Positions 46,923-55,950 of a stretch of DNA of 64,000 nt are shown here, piece after piece. Made by a program: the position numbers and the translations under genes. Under the pieces are notes generated by a model, which was not told the DNA's origin, did not search any database, and saw only the letters and a list, made by a program, of their open reading frames with translations. The DNA is from Tenacibaculum adriaticum. GTDB lineage: Bacteria; Bacteroidota; Bacteroidia; Flavobacteriales; Flavobacteriaceae. Within the stretch, counting starts at the first letter, position 1, and each line of letters opens with the position of its first letter. The stretch covers positions 62,001-126,000 of the forward strand of contig NZ_VNIA01000001.1 in assembly GCF_008124875.1 (NCBI RefSeq), in the 5' to 3' direction.

Positions 46923-48161
46923 TTAAGACGCTGCTTTTAATTTTTTTAATGTTGTATTCGTTAATTTATGTTCTGCATACTCTTTAGTCACCAAAAGTTC
47001 TTTGATTTCAGAACCTGGTAACTCAAACATTGCATCGGTTAAAATAGCTTCACATAAAGATCGTAAACCACGAGCTCCTAACTTATATTGTACCGCTTTA
47101 TCTACAATATATTGTAAGGCCTCTTCTTCAATTGAAAACGCTACGTCATCCATAGAAAAAAGCTTGGTATATTGTTTAATTATTGAATTTTTAGGTTCTG
47201 TTAAGATGGCTCTTAATGTTTTGGCATCTAACGGATTCATATAACTCAATACTGGTAAGCGACCAATAATTTCTGGAATTAACCCGAACGATTTTAAATC
47301 TGAAGGAATAATGTATTGTAGTAAATTTTCTTCATCAATTTTATCATCCTCTAAAGATGCCCCAAAACCAACTGCTTGACGGTTCAATCTTTTACTGATA
47401 ATTCTATCAATTCCTGAAAAAGCTCCTCCTGCTACAAATAAAATATCTTTTGTATCAACTTGAATAAACTTTTGCTCAGGATGTTTTCTTCCTCCTTTTG
47501 GAGCAACGTTAACTACTGTTCCTTCTAATAACTTTAGCAATGCTTGTTGTACTCCTTCTCCAGATACATCACGAGTAATCGAAGGATTATCTCCTTTACG
47601 AGCAATTTTATCTATTTCATCTATAAAAACAATTCCTTTTTCAGCTTTTTCAACGTCATAATCCGCCGCTTGTAATAAACGACTTAAAATGCTTTCCACG
47701 TCTTCGCCAACATATCCTGCTTGTGTTAAAACTGTAGCATCTACAATAGAAAAAGGAACATTTAACATTTTAGCAATTGTTCTAGCTACTAATGTTTTAC
47801 CTGTACCTGTATCTCCTACTAAAACAATGTTCGATTTTTCAATTTCAACTTCGTTTACATCGCTCTTAGTTTGTAATAACCTTTTATAATGATTGTAAAC
47901 AGCAACAGACATTGCTTTTTTGGTTTGATCTTGACCAATGATGTATTCATCTAAAAAGTCCTTTATTTCTTTAGGTTTTTTTAAAATCAAATCATTAGAT
48001 AGACTTGTACTTTTTGCTTCCGCAACTTCTTCTTCTACTATTCCGTGTGCCTGCTCAATACATTTATCACAAATATGAGCATCCATACCTGCTATAAGCA
48101 AATCTGTTTCAGATTTTTTGCGTCCGCAAAACGAGCACTGTAAGTCTTGTTCTTTTGACAT
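46923..48161 (-). CDS. clpX: ATP-dependent Clp protease ATP-binding subunit ClpX
   Basis: AAA+ unfoldase that feeds substrates to ClpP. The 412 residues start with an intact C4 zinc-binding domain (CSFCGRKK and CDKCIEQ), then Walker [14 protein letters not shown], the pore-loop GYVGED, Walker [15 protein letters not shown] and sensor-2 GARGLRS. It lies 41 bp downstream of clpP, forming the usual clpP-clpX operon. Its retained zinc cysteines contrast with dnaG and accD in this window. Confidence 0.97.
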   Translation of the reverse strand: MSKEQDLQCSFCGRKKSETDLLIAGMDAHICDKCIEQAHGIVEEEVAEAKSTSLSNDLILKKPKEIKDFLDEYIIGQDQTKKAMSVAVYNHYKRLLQTKSDVNEVEIEKSNIVLVGDTGTGKTLVARTIAKMLNVPFSIVDATVLTQAGYVGEDVESILSRLLQAADYDVEKAEKGIVFIDEIDKIARKGDNPSITRDVSGEGVQQALLKLLEGTVVNVAPKGGRKHPEQKFIQVDTKDILFVAGGAFSGIDRIISKRLNRQAVGFGASLEDDKIDEENLLQYIIPSDLKSFGLIPEIIGRLPVLSYMNPLDAKTLRAILTEPKNSIIKQYTKLFSMDDVAFSIEEEALQYIVDKAVQYKLGARGLRSLCEAILTDAMFELPGSEIKELLVTKEYAEHKLTNTTLKKLKAAS

Positions 48162-48202
48162 TTTTTTATTGTTAAACCTTTAGCTCAGAGCTAAACTGAT
48201 CA

Positions 48203-48862
48203 TTATTTTCTGCTTAAAATTTCATCAACCATACCATAAGTTTTCGCTTCTTCAGCTTTCATCCAATAATCTCTATCAGAATCATCGTGAACTTTTTCTA
48301 TAGTTTGTCCTGAATGTTTTGCTATAATTTGATACAATTCATCTTTTAATTTCAAAATTTCACGAGTTGTAATTTCGATATCTGATGCTTGTCCTTGAGC
48401 TCCACCTAAAGGTTGATGAATCATAATTCTTGAATGTGGTAATGCAGAACGTTTTCCTGCTGCTCCTGCACACATTAATACAGCTCCCATAGAAGCAGCC
48501 ATACCTGTACAAATAGTGGCTACATCTGGCTTTATAAACTGCATGGTATCATATATACCTAAACCTGCATACACTCCACCTCCAGGAGAATTAATATATA
48601 TTGAAATATCTTTAGAAGCATCAACACTTTCTAAGAATAATAATTGAGCTTGAATGATGTTTGCTACCTGATCATCGATACCAGTACCTAAAAAGATAAT
48701 TCTATCCATCATCAAACGAGAAAAAACATCCATTTGAGTAATATTCATTTGACGCTCTTCCATAATATAAGGCGTTAAACTACTTACTATTTTACCGTAA
48801 TGAGTGCTATTTATTCCGTGATGCTTAGTTGCGTATTTTTCGAATTCTTTTCCGTAATCCAT
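48203..48862 (-). CDS. clpP: ATP-dependent Clp protease proteolytic subunit ClpP
   Basis: Serine peptidase that forms the 14-mer chamber used by ClpX. The 219 residues carry the catalytic Ser in GMAASMGAVLMCAG, the His in RIMIHQPLGGAQGQASDIEI (central part) and the Asp in DRDYWMKAEEA. Trigger factor, often found just upstream, is absent; a LytTR response regulator gene lies upstream on the same strand across a 129-bp spacer. Confidence 0.97.
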   Translation of the reverse strand: MDYGKEFEKYATKHHGINSTHYGKIVSSLTPYIMEERQMNITQMDVFSRLMMDRIIFLGTGIDDQVANIIQAQLLFLESVDASKDISIYINSPGGGVYAGLGIYDTMQFIKPDVATICTGMAASMGAVLMCAGAAGKRSALPHSRIMIHQPLGGAQGQASDIEITTREILKLKDELYQIIAKHSGQTIEKVHDDSDRDYWMKAEEAKTYGMVDEILSRK

Positions 48863-48991
48863 TATGGCTTTTTGTTTTTTAAGTTACGAACTGTAAAGAT
48901 ACAAAGATTTTCTGTGAAAAAAGAAGATGTTTCAGAGTTCCAAAATCACAACAAGGTTTCAAAGATAAACACGAAATTTCAGTTAAAGTAT

Positions 48992-49765
48992 TTAATAGAA
49001 AATGTCATTGTCTTTTCTAAAAATAGATTTATATCGTTCACTAAAAGGAACTTTCTCATTATTATCTAGAACAATTAAACTGTCTTCAAAATACATTTCT
49101 TTAATCTTATCTAAATTAACTAAATAACTCCTATGCACTTGTTTAAATTTAGTTTCTGGCAATAATTTCATAACCTCCTTTAATGACATTCTTATTAAAT
49201 AGGAACTATTTGCTGAATTTAGACTGCAATATTTTTCTTCTACCGAAACATAATAAATAGAAGGCACATCAATTTTTACTACTTTTTTATTTTTTTTAAC
49301 AAAAAGGTATTTTGAATATTTTTTCTTTTCTTGAATTACATTCAAATCATTACCTACATCATTAATTTTATTTTGTTTTATTTTATTTTTATTAAAATTT
49401 TCTAATACTATATTTATAGTCGTTATCAAGGTAGCTTCTTGGTATGGCTTCATTAGGTAACCATTAGGTTTTGTAGCAACAACCTCATTTAATGTTTTTT
49501 GATCTCCGTATGCTGTTAAATAGATAATTGGAATATGAAAACGGCCTCTCACTTGTTCTGCTAACCAAATCCCATTTTTATCTCCTGCTAAGTTTACATC
49601 TAATAATATCAAATCCACCTCCATCGTTTGAAGATCATTCCATACGTTTTCTGCCTTTGCAGAAGATCCAACAACTTCAAAATCATGCTCAAATAACATA
49701 TCTTCTAATGAGGCTCTTGCAATTGCAGCGTCTTCTACAATATAAATTTTTACCAAATCTTTCAT
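48992..49765 (-). CDS. LytTR-family response regulator
   Basis: A 257-residue regulator with a receiver domain (acceptor Asp in LILLDVNLAGDKNG, Lys in GYLMKPYQEATL) and a C-terminal LytTR DNA-binding domain (IYYVSVEEKYCSL, FKQVHRSYLVNLDKI). A linker of about 30 residues rich in Asn and Lys joins them. It begins 4 bp after the stop of a histidine kinase gene and is its likely partner. Target genes are not evident. Confidence 0.92.
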   Translation of the reverse strand: MKDLVKIYIVEDAAIARASLEDMLFEHDFEVVGSSAKAENVWNDLQTMEVDLILLDVNLAGDKNGIWLAEQVRGRFHIPIIYLTAYGDQKTLNEVVATKPNGYLMKPYQEATLITTINIVLENFNKNKIKQNKINDVGNDLNVIQEKKKYSKYLFVKKNKKVVKIDVPSIYYVSVEEKYCSLNSANSSYLIRMSLKEVMKLLPETKFKQVHRSYLVNLDKIKEMYFEDSLIVLDNNEKVPFSERYKSIFRKDNDIFY

Positions 49766-49769
49766 ATAC

Positions 49770-50516
49770 TTACTTAATCTTAAAATTTAATGTATAAGAC
49801 AATCCGTTATCATTTTTAACATTTAAATTTGCATCAATTTCTTCTGAAAACATTTTAATGAGTCTTAAACCTAATGTTTTTCTATCTCCTTTATTAGAGT
49901 TTAAATTCATTCCTACACCATTATCTTTATACTCAAATTCATATTCATCTTCACCAATATATTTTATTATGATTTCTATAACGCCAACTTCACCTTCAAA
50001 TGCATATTTTATTGAGTTCGTTATTAATTCATTCAAAATTAAACCCAAAGTAGTCGCATAATTAACAGGCAACATTATCTTTTTAATTTTTATTTCTAAT
50101 GAAATTTTTAAATCTTCTGATAACTTCACTAATCTACTTCCTAATTCACGCACATATTTATCCATTGAAATTGTTGATAACGTTTTTTCATTATAGAGCA
50201 TTTCATGCACTAATGCAATGGAATTAATATATCGTTGTAAATCATTTAACATATTTTCGATTTCTGGATTCTTATATTTTTTAGATTGTAAATAGAGTAA
50301 GCCTGATATCAACTGCAAATTATTTTTAACCCGATGATGGATTTCTTTTAGCAAAACTGTTTTCTGTGATAAAACTTGCTCAATTTCGAGCTTTTGACTT
50401 TGAATATTTTGCCTATCGCTTCTAGATTTTATTATAAATACAATAATACTTGTTAGTATAATTAATAAAAAAACAATTGCATATGTAACCTCTTTTAATA
50501 ATGTATTATCGACCAT
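49770..50516 (-). CDS. Histidine kinase, HisKA_2 type
   Basis: A kinase of about 248 residues with one membrane segment near the N terminus (AIVFLLIILTSIIVFII), a short coiled linker, the phosphoacceptor motif KEIHHRVKNNLQLISGLL and an ATPase domain with LNELITNSIKYAFEG and DNGVGM. It has no periplasmic sensor domain of its own. Starts at 50525 or 50516 both overlap the end of the membrane-protein gene upstream, which suggests that protein is its sensory partner. Confidence 0.88.
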   Translation of the reverse strand: MVDNTLLKEVTYAIVFLLIILTSIIVFIIKSRSDRQNIQSQKLEIEQVLSQKTVLLKEIHHRVKNNLQLISGLLYLQSKKYKNPEIENMLNDLQRYINSIALVHEMLYNEKTLSTISMDKYVRELGSRLVKLSEDLKISLEIKIKKIMLPVNYATTLGLILNELITNSIKYAFEGEVGVIEIIIKYIGEDEYEFEYKDNGVGMNLNSNKGDRKTLGLRLIKMFSEEIDANLNVKNDNGLSYTLNFKIK

Positions 50517-51156
50517 TATTAGCAACTTTATTTATAAATAACCATTCTTTAAATATCAAAAATTGAAATAAAATATAAAAAAAGGTATTAAAGATCCAAA
50601 TATCAATATAAGGATCTTCTATAAACACAAGTTGATAGTTCCCTGACATAAATATTAGAGAACTACATATCAAGTATAAAATAAGCCCTATGCTAAAATA
50701 AAAATATTCTTTTTTATTATTCAACGTGTTAAATAAATGAATGAATCCATAAATAACCAATAAGGCTGAAGTACTTACTATTTCAAACAAGTTAAATTGC
50801 CAAAAAATTTTAGGATTCAAAACATAACCAGCTGTAATTAATAGAGTTATTGTAACGTAAGAAACAATCACAATTTTCTTTAAAGTTATATCAATAAATA
50901 ATTCTCTAAAGAAAATACTCAACAATAAAAATTGACTGTTAAAATAAAAATGAGATAAAAAAGAATTTTCTCCTGGTTTTAAATAACCAATTAGATTGCA
51001 TAATAATTCAACAAAAAATAAGATCACAAGATATGCAGTAACAGTTTTGTATAATTTGTTACGTTTTTTCATTTTTAATGAAAATAAAAAAGCATTCATC
51101 AATAATAAAAAAAGACTAAAAATACTAAGAGTAAAACCCCAAAAAAATGGATCCAT
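50506..51156 (-). CDS. Multi-pass membrane protein, putative sensor partner
   Basis: A 216-residue integral membrane protein with about six or seven hydrophobic segments and short charged loops; I do not recognise a named family with confidence. It resembles in layout the multi-pass sensor modules found fused to kinases. Its 3' end overlaps the kinase gene, so the three genes form one coupled unit: membrane protein, kinase, LytTR regulator. It starts 26 bp after the nqr terminator. Confidence 0.75.
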   Translation of the reverse strand: MDPFFWGFTLSIFSLFLLLMNAFLFSLKMKKRNKLYKTVTAYLVILFFVELLCNLIGYLKPGENSFLSHFYFNSQFLLLSIFFRELFIDITLKKIVIVSYVTITLLITAGYVLNPKIFWQFNLFEIVSTSALLVIYGFIHLFNTLNNKKEYFYFSIGLILYLICSSLIFMSGNYQLVFIEDPYIDIWIFNTFFYILFQFLIFKEWLFINKVANNGR

Positions 51157-51181
51157 AATTTTATACTATTTTTTACTAATA

Positions 51182-51211
51182 TAAAAAAAACCGACACTTT
51201 CGTATCGGTTT
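51182..51211 (-). terminator. Intrinsic terminator of the nqr operon
   Basis: On the minus strand ACCGATAC, loop GAAA, GTGTCGGT, then eight T. The GNRA-type loop makes it a stable hairpin. Confidence 0.88.
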
Positions 51212-51236
51212 TATATATTTAATAATTTTCATTGAC

Positions 51237-52547
51237 CTATCCTCCAAAGTCATCAAAACGGATGTTTTCATCTGGTATACCAAAGTCTTCTCCCATTTTT
51301 TGTACTGCTTTGTTCATTAATGGTGGTCCACAGAAATATAATTCTATATCTTCTGGTGAATCGTGTTTACTTAAATAGTTGTCAATTACACAATTGTGAA
51401 CGAATCCTACAAAACCATCCCCTTCTGCTTCCATGCTATCTTTTACTTTCCAGTTATCTTCTGGTAAAGGCTCAGATAATGCAATATGGAATTTAAAGTT
51501 AGGGAAATCTTTCTCTAACTGGTAAAAATGATCTAAATAGAATAATTCACGTTTAGAACGTCCTCCATACCAATAAGAAACTTTTCTTCCTGTTTTTAAA
51601 GTTTTGAATAAGTGATATAAATGAGAACGCATTGGTGCCATACCTGCTCCTCCTCCTACATATAACATTTCTGCGTCAGATTCATTAATGAAGAACTCTC
51701 CATAAGGTCCTGAAATAGTCACTTTATCTCCCACTTTTCTTGAGAAAACATATGAAGAAGCAACTCCTGGATTTACATCCATCCATCCACCTTTTGCTCT
51801 ATCAAAAGGAGGAGTAGCAATACGAACGTTTAACATAATTTCACGTCCTTCCGCAGGGAAAGAAGCCATAGAATATGCTCTTTCAACCGTTTCTGGATTC
51901 TTCATTACTAACGGCCATAACTTAAACTTATCCCATTCCTCTTGGAACTTGTCTGGAGTTTCATGCTCTTCTGGGTGTGCTGTAATATCCATATCAGCAA
52001 ACTTCACTTCACAAGGTGGAATTTCAATTTGAATATATCCTCCTGCTTTGTACCCCATATCTTCTGGTATTTCTACCACAAATTCTTTAATAAAGGACGC
52101 AACGTTGTAATTGCGAACTACTGTAGCTTCCCATTTCTTAATCCCAAAAATCTCTTCTGGGATAGAAATATCCATGTCTTGTTTTACTTTTACCTGACAT
52201 GCTAAACGAATACCATGTTGTAATTCTTTGCGTGTAAAATGAGGTGTTTCTGTAGGTAAAGCTTCACCTCCGCCAGAGTTAACGTGACACTCACATTGTA
52301 CACAAGATCCACCACCACCACATGCAGATGGTAAAAATATTTTTTCATTTCCTAAAGTTGACAATAAAGTACCCCCTGAAGCTACTTCTATTGTTCTTTC
52401 ACCATTAATAGTAATTTTTACAGGTCCTGATGGCGCTAATTTTTGTTTTACAAATAACAATAAAGCTACTAATACTAAAGTAATAACTAAAAATGCTAAT
52501 ACTGTTACAGCTACTGTTCCTCCTGTGCTTACTTCTAAAAACATCAT
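51237..52547 (-). CDS. nqrF: Na+-translocating NADH-quinone reductase subunit F
   Basis: The NADH-oxidising entry subunit. The 436 residues have an N-terminal membrane anchor, a [2Fe-2S] ferredoxin domain (SACGGGGSCVQCECHV plus a later Cys in RLACQV), an FAD domain (ERAYSMASFPAEG) and an NADH domain (YVGGGAGMAPMRSHL, ELYFCGPPLMNKAV). It is the last gene of nqrABCDEF and its start shares a base with the nqrE stop. Confidence 0.97.
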   Translation of the reverse strand: MMFLEVSTGGTVAVTVLAFLVITLVLVALLLFVKQKLAPSGPVKITINGERTIEVASGGTLLSTLGNEKIFLPSACGGGGSCVQCECHVNSGGGEALPTETPHFTRKELQHGIRLACQVKVKQDMDISIPEEIFGIKKWEATVVRNYNVASFIKEFVVEIPEDMGYKAGGYIQIEIPPCEVKFADMDITAHPEEHETPDKFQEEWDKFKLWPLVMKNPETVERAYSMASFPAEGREIMLNVRIATPPFDRAKGGWMDVNPGVASSYVFSRKVGDKVTISGPYGEFFINESDAEMLYVGGGAGMAPMRSHLYHLFKTLKTGRKVSYWYGGRSKRELFYLDHFYQLEKDFPNFKFHIALSEPLPEDNWKVKDSMEAEGDGFVGFVHNCVIDNYLSKHDSPEDIELYFCGPPLMNKAVQKMGEDFGIPDENIRFDDFGG

Positions 52548-53314
52548 TATTCTGTAATTTTTTTAGTGTTATCTGCTAATTCTTTTTCAGTTTCTTCTTT
52601 CTCTGTTTCGTTTACTTTTGTTAACGAATCTTCTACTTGTTTTTGCTCTACTTTGATTTCAGCCTTTGGCGCTTCTTTCTTCTTACTAGCATCATCTCCA
52701 CCAGTTAACATTCCACCAAAACTCATAAATCCAATAGCCATCAAACCAGTAATAATAAATGTAATTCCTAGTCCTCTTAAGGCAGGAGGCACAGAAGAAT
52801 ATCTGATTTTCTCTCGAATTGCAGCAATTGCTAAAATAGCCAAAAACCAACCAATACCTGAACCAATACCATAAACTAATGATAAACCTAATGTTGGAAT
52901 CTCACGAGACTGCATAAATAAAGATCCTCCTAAAATTGCACAGTTTACTGCAATCAACGGTAAGAAAATACCTAATGAATTGTATAATGCTGGTGCAAAC
53001 TTCTCAACAATAATTTCTACCAATTGTACCATGGTTGCAATGGTTGCAATAAACATGATAAATGATAAGAAACTTAAATCGTACTCTGCATATTCTGCTC
53101 CTAACCAAGACAATGCTCCTGGCTGTAATAAATATTGATCTAATAACCAGTTGATAGGTACGGTAACTGCCAATACGAAGATTACCGCTGCTCCTAAACC
53201 TACTGCTGTAGATACTTTTTTAGATACTGCAAGATAAGAACACATTCCTAAGAACGTAGCAAATACCATGTTATCTATAAATATTGACTTGAAAAATAAT
53301 TCTAAATGTTCCAT
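52547..53314 (-). CDS. nqrE: Na+-translocating NADH-quinone reductase subunit E, with long charged tail
   Basis: One of the two homologous membrane subunits that hold an intramembrane iron centre. The six-helix core matches NqrE/RnfA ([31 protein letters not shown] with its conserved Cys). At 255 residues it is about 50 longer than the usual 200: the extra C terminus after [15 protein letters not shown] is a Lys/Glu-rich soluble tail. The tail may contact a neighbouring subunit or the cytoplasm. Confidence 0.95.
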   Translation of the reverse strand: MEHLELFFKSIFIDNMVFATFLGMCSYLAVSKKVSTAVGLGAAVIFVLAVTVPINWLLDQYLLQPGALSWLGAEYAEYDLSFLSFIMFIATIATMVQLVEIIVEKFAPALYNSLGIFLPLIAVNCAILGGSLFMQSREIPTLGLSLVYGIGSGIGWFLAILAIAAIREKIRYSSVPPALRGLGITFIITGLMAIGFMSFGGMLTGGDDASKKKEAPKAEIKVEQKQVEDSLTKVNETEKEETEKELADNTKKITE

Positions 53315-53344
53315 TTTTCTATATTTTAATGAATCTAACTAAGG

Positions 53345-53989
53345 TTAGTCTTCAATTAATGCTTTATTTCTACTACGTTGTACCCAAATGATAATCCCTA
53401 CAACTATTAATGCCATTGGTGATAATAACATAAATCCGTTGTTTTCATATCCTAAAGCATATAATCCAGTTTTTTCTATTGGATCTCCTAGTACTTTAAA
53501 TCCTAATAGAGTTCCCGAACCTAATAATTCTCTAAAAAAACCAACAGCAATCAATATTAAACCGTAACCTGCTGCGTTCCCAATTCCATCTAAGAATGAT
53601 CTCCATGGTCCGTTACCCAAAGCAAATGCTTCAAAACGCCCCATAATAATACAGTTTGTAATAATTAACCCAACAAAAACAGATAGTGTTTTACTCAATT
53701 CGTAAGCAAAAGCTTTTAAAACTAAATCAACAATAATTACCAATGCTGCAACAACTATTAATTGTACAATAATTCTAATTTTTGATGGAATGATATTACG
53801 CATTAATGAAATTACCACATTCCCAATAGCTAAAACTGCCATTACAGAAATAGCCATCACTATTGACGCTTTTAACTCTGCAGTAATTGCTAATGCTGAA
53901 CAAATACCTAATACTTGAATAGTAATTGGGTTGTTGTCTGCTAATGGGTCAGTAATTAATGCTGCGTCTTTTTTTGATAAAAGTCCCAT
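53345..53989 (-). CDS. nqrD: Na+-translocating NADH-quinone reductase subunit D
   Basis: Membrane subunit of 214 residues, homologous to NqrE, with six predicted helices. The segment LIITNCIIMGRFEAFA contains the conserved Cys of the iron site, and NPITIQVLGICSALAIT the other. Standard length, within the operon, 3 bp after nqrC. Confidence 0.96.
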   Translation of the reverse strand: MGLLSKKDAALITDPLADNNPITIQVLGICSALAITAELKASIVMAISVMAVLAIGNVVISLMRNIIPSKIRIIVQLIVVAALVIIVDLVLKAFAYELSKTLSVFVGLIITNCIIMGRFEAFALGNGPWRSFLDGIGNAAGYGLILIAVGFFRELLGSGTLLGFKVLGDPIEKTGLYALGYENNGFMLLSPMALIVVGIIIWVQRSRNKALIED

Positions 53990-53992
53990 ATA

Positions 53993-54739
53993 TTATTTTT
54001 TTAAAGTTTTAAAATAAGGCATGTAAAGGTTTAAATCACTTTTAATCATAGCTGTTACACCATTCCCAGTAATTGTTGCTCCTGCTATAGCGTCTACCTC
54101 GTTATCTGTCTTATTTTCGTTTTTTGGATCGTTGTTTCCTTTGGTTACATTAATTCCTTTAAAATCACCTGCTTCATTTAACAAATGTTCACCGATAAAA
54201 TCATCCATAAAGAAACGTTGCTTTATATTAGCACCTAAACCAGGTGTTTCTCCTTTGTGATCAAAATAAGCACCTTGTACCACCATGTTTTCATCCATAG
54301 CTACGTACCCCCAAATAGCATCCCAAAGACCTTTACCTCTAATTGGAGCTATATAAAACATTTTACCTTCTTTTTCCCCAACAAACAATGGCAATCTTCT
54401 TGTTTTACCTGCCTTTGCATTTGTTTGTTCTTTTTTAACATCAATTAAATATGCTTGACTATCTTCAGTAATTTTATCACCTTCAATAACGATTTGTTTT
54501 TTGATGTACTTCGTAAACTCTTGTTCTGCAATCTCTGTAGAAACAAAATTTGCATTTGTTTCATCATTTTGATTTACGCCCATGGCGTATAAAATGTTTT
54601 GTTGCTTTTCTATACGTTTATTAGCATCAATATTTCCTCTTAATGAAGATGCTGTAAAAGCTAATAATGCACCTACTATTAACACCATTCCTATGGCGAA
54701 AAGTATTGTATATAAATTACTATCTGTTCTCTTACTCAT
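53993..54739 (-). CDS. nqrC: Na+-translocating NADH-quinone reductase subunit C
   Basis: Carries a covalently bound FMN. The 248 residues have one N-terminal membrane helix (TILFAIGMVLIVGALLAFTA) and a soluble FMN-binding domain. The flavinylation site is the Thr in VDAIAGATITGNGV, which fits the D-x-x-(S/A)GAT pattern recognised by ApbE. No apbE gene is seen in the window. It starts 2 bp after nqrB. Confidence 0.96.
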   Translation of the reverse strand: MSKRTDSNLYTILFAIGMVLIVGALLAFTASSLRGNIDANKRIEKQQNILYAMGVNQNDETNANFVSTEIAEQEFTKYIKKQIVIEGDKITEDSQAYLIDVKKEQTNAKAGKTRRLPLFVGEKEGKMFYIAPIRGKGLWDAIWGYVAMDENMVVQGAYFDHKGETPGLGANIKQRFFMDDFIGEHLLNEAGDFKGINVTKGNNDPKNENKTDNEVDAIAGATITGNGVTAMIKSDLNLYMPYFKTLKK

Positions 54740-54741
54740 AA

Positions 54742-55947
54742 TTAGGCAGTTTTAACTTTAGCACGTTTTAATCTTCTCTTCACATTTCCTTGAACCACAT
54801 AATGGTCAATTGTTGGAGCAAAAACGTTCATTAATAAAATCGCTAACATCACTCCTTCTGGATATGCGGGATTAAATACACGAATCATAATCGAAACAAA
54901 ACCGATTAAGAAACCGTAAATCCATTTTCCTTTGTTTGTTTGTGATGCAGATACTGGGTCTGTTGCCATATATACTGCTCCAAATGCAAAACCTCCAATT
55001 AGTAAATGTTTCCAAAAATCTAAAGACATCAATCCATAGAATTTACTTGTTTCACCAATCCAACCAAAATCAACAACTTGGTTAAAGATGAATCCCATTA
55101 CTAAGGCTCCAATTACTGATGACAACATAATTCTCCAACTTCCAATCTTCGTAAAGATTAAGAATAAAGCTCCTAATAAGATTAAGAATGTTGAAGTTTC
55201 ACCAACTGAACCCGGAATAAATCCGAAGAACATATCAGAAACTGAATAGCTTAATGGCTGTGATTGTGCTAAACTTCCTAGAATCGTTTCACCAGAAATA
55301 GCATCTGCTTTCCCTATTGACTCTACCGCTCCTTGTACCCAAACCTTATCTCCAGACATCCAAGTTGGATATGCAAAGAATAAAAACGCACGAATTGTTA
55401 GTGCTGGGTTTAAGATGTTCATCCCTGTTCCTCCAAAAACTTCTTTACCAATTACCACACCGAATACTACTGCAACAGCTAACATCCATAATGGTAAATC
55501 TACTGGTACAATTAACGGAACTAACATTCCTGTTACTAAGTACCCTTCTTCTACTTCGTGTCCTTTAATTACAGCAAAAATGAATTCTACTGCCAGACCA
55601 ACCACATAAGAAACTATAACTAATGGAAGAATCTTAACAATTCCAATCCATAAGTTATCAAGATTCCAAAAGTTTCCGCTAAAAAAGCTCATTGCTCTTT
55701 CAGCCTCTCCTGTTGCTACGTGATGTTGGTAACCAGCATTAAACATCCCGAAAATTAAACACGGCACTAATGCCATAATTACGATATTCATCGTACGTTT
55801 TAAATCGTCTGCTGCTTTAATATGAGTTCCATTGTGAGTGGTCTCATTTGGCAAATATAAAAAGGTGTGAATTGCGTTAAACGCAGGTGCCATCTTAGTA
55901 CCTTTATATTTCTCTTTTAAATTATGTAAATTTTGTTTTAAGCCCAT
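54742..55947 (-). CDS. nqrB: Na+-translocating NADH-quinone reductase subunit B
   Basis: The main sodium-channel subunit, 401 residues with about ten membrane helices and a covalent FMN. The expected flavinylation motif reads DAISGETILG, with Glu in the place usually taken by Ala before the acceptor Thr. NILNPALTIRAF and YMATDPVSAS are conserved helix ends. Starts 3 bp after nqrA. Confidence 0.96.
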   Translation of the reverse strand: MGLKQNLHNLKEKYKGTKMAPAFNAIHTFLYLPNETTHNGTHIKAADDLKRTMNIVIMALVPCLIFGMFNAGYQHHVATGEAERAMSFFSGNFWNLDNLWIGIVKILPLVIVSYVVGLAVEFIFAVIKGHEVEEGYLVTGMLVPLIVPVDLPLWMLAVAVVFGVVIGKEVFGGTGMNILNPALTIRAFLFFAYPTWMSGDKVWVQGAVESIGKADAISGETILGSLAQSQPLSYSVSDMFFGFIPGSVGETSTFLILLGALFLIFTKIGSWRIMLSSVIGALVMGFIFNQVVDFGWIGETSKFYGLMSLDFWKHLLIGGFAFGAVYMATDPVSASQTNKGKWIYGFLIGFVSIMIRVFNPAYPEGVMLAILLMNVFAPTIDHYVVQGNVKRRLKRAKVKTA

Positions 55948-55950
55948 ATC

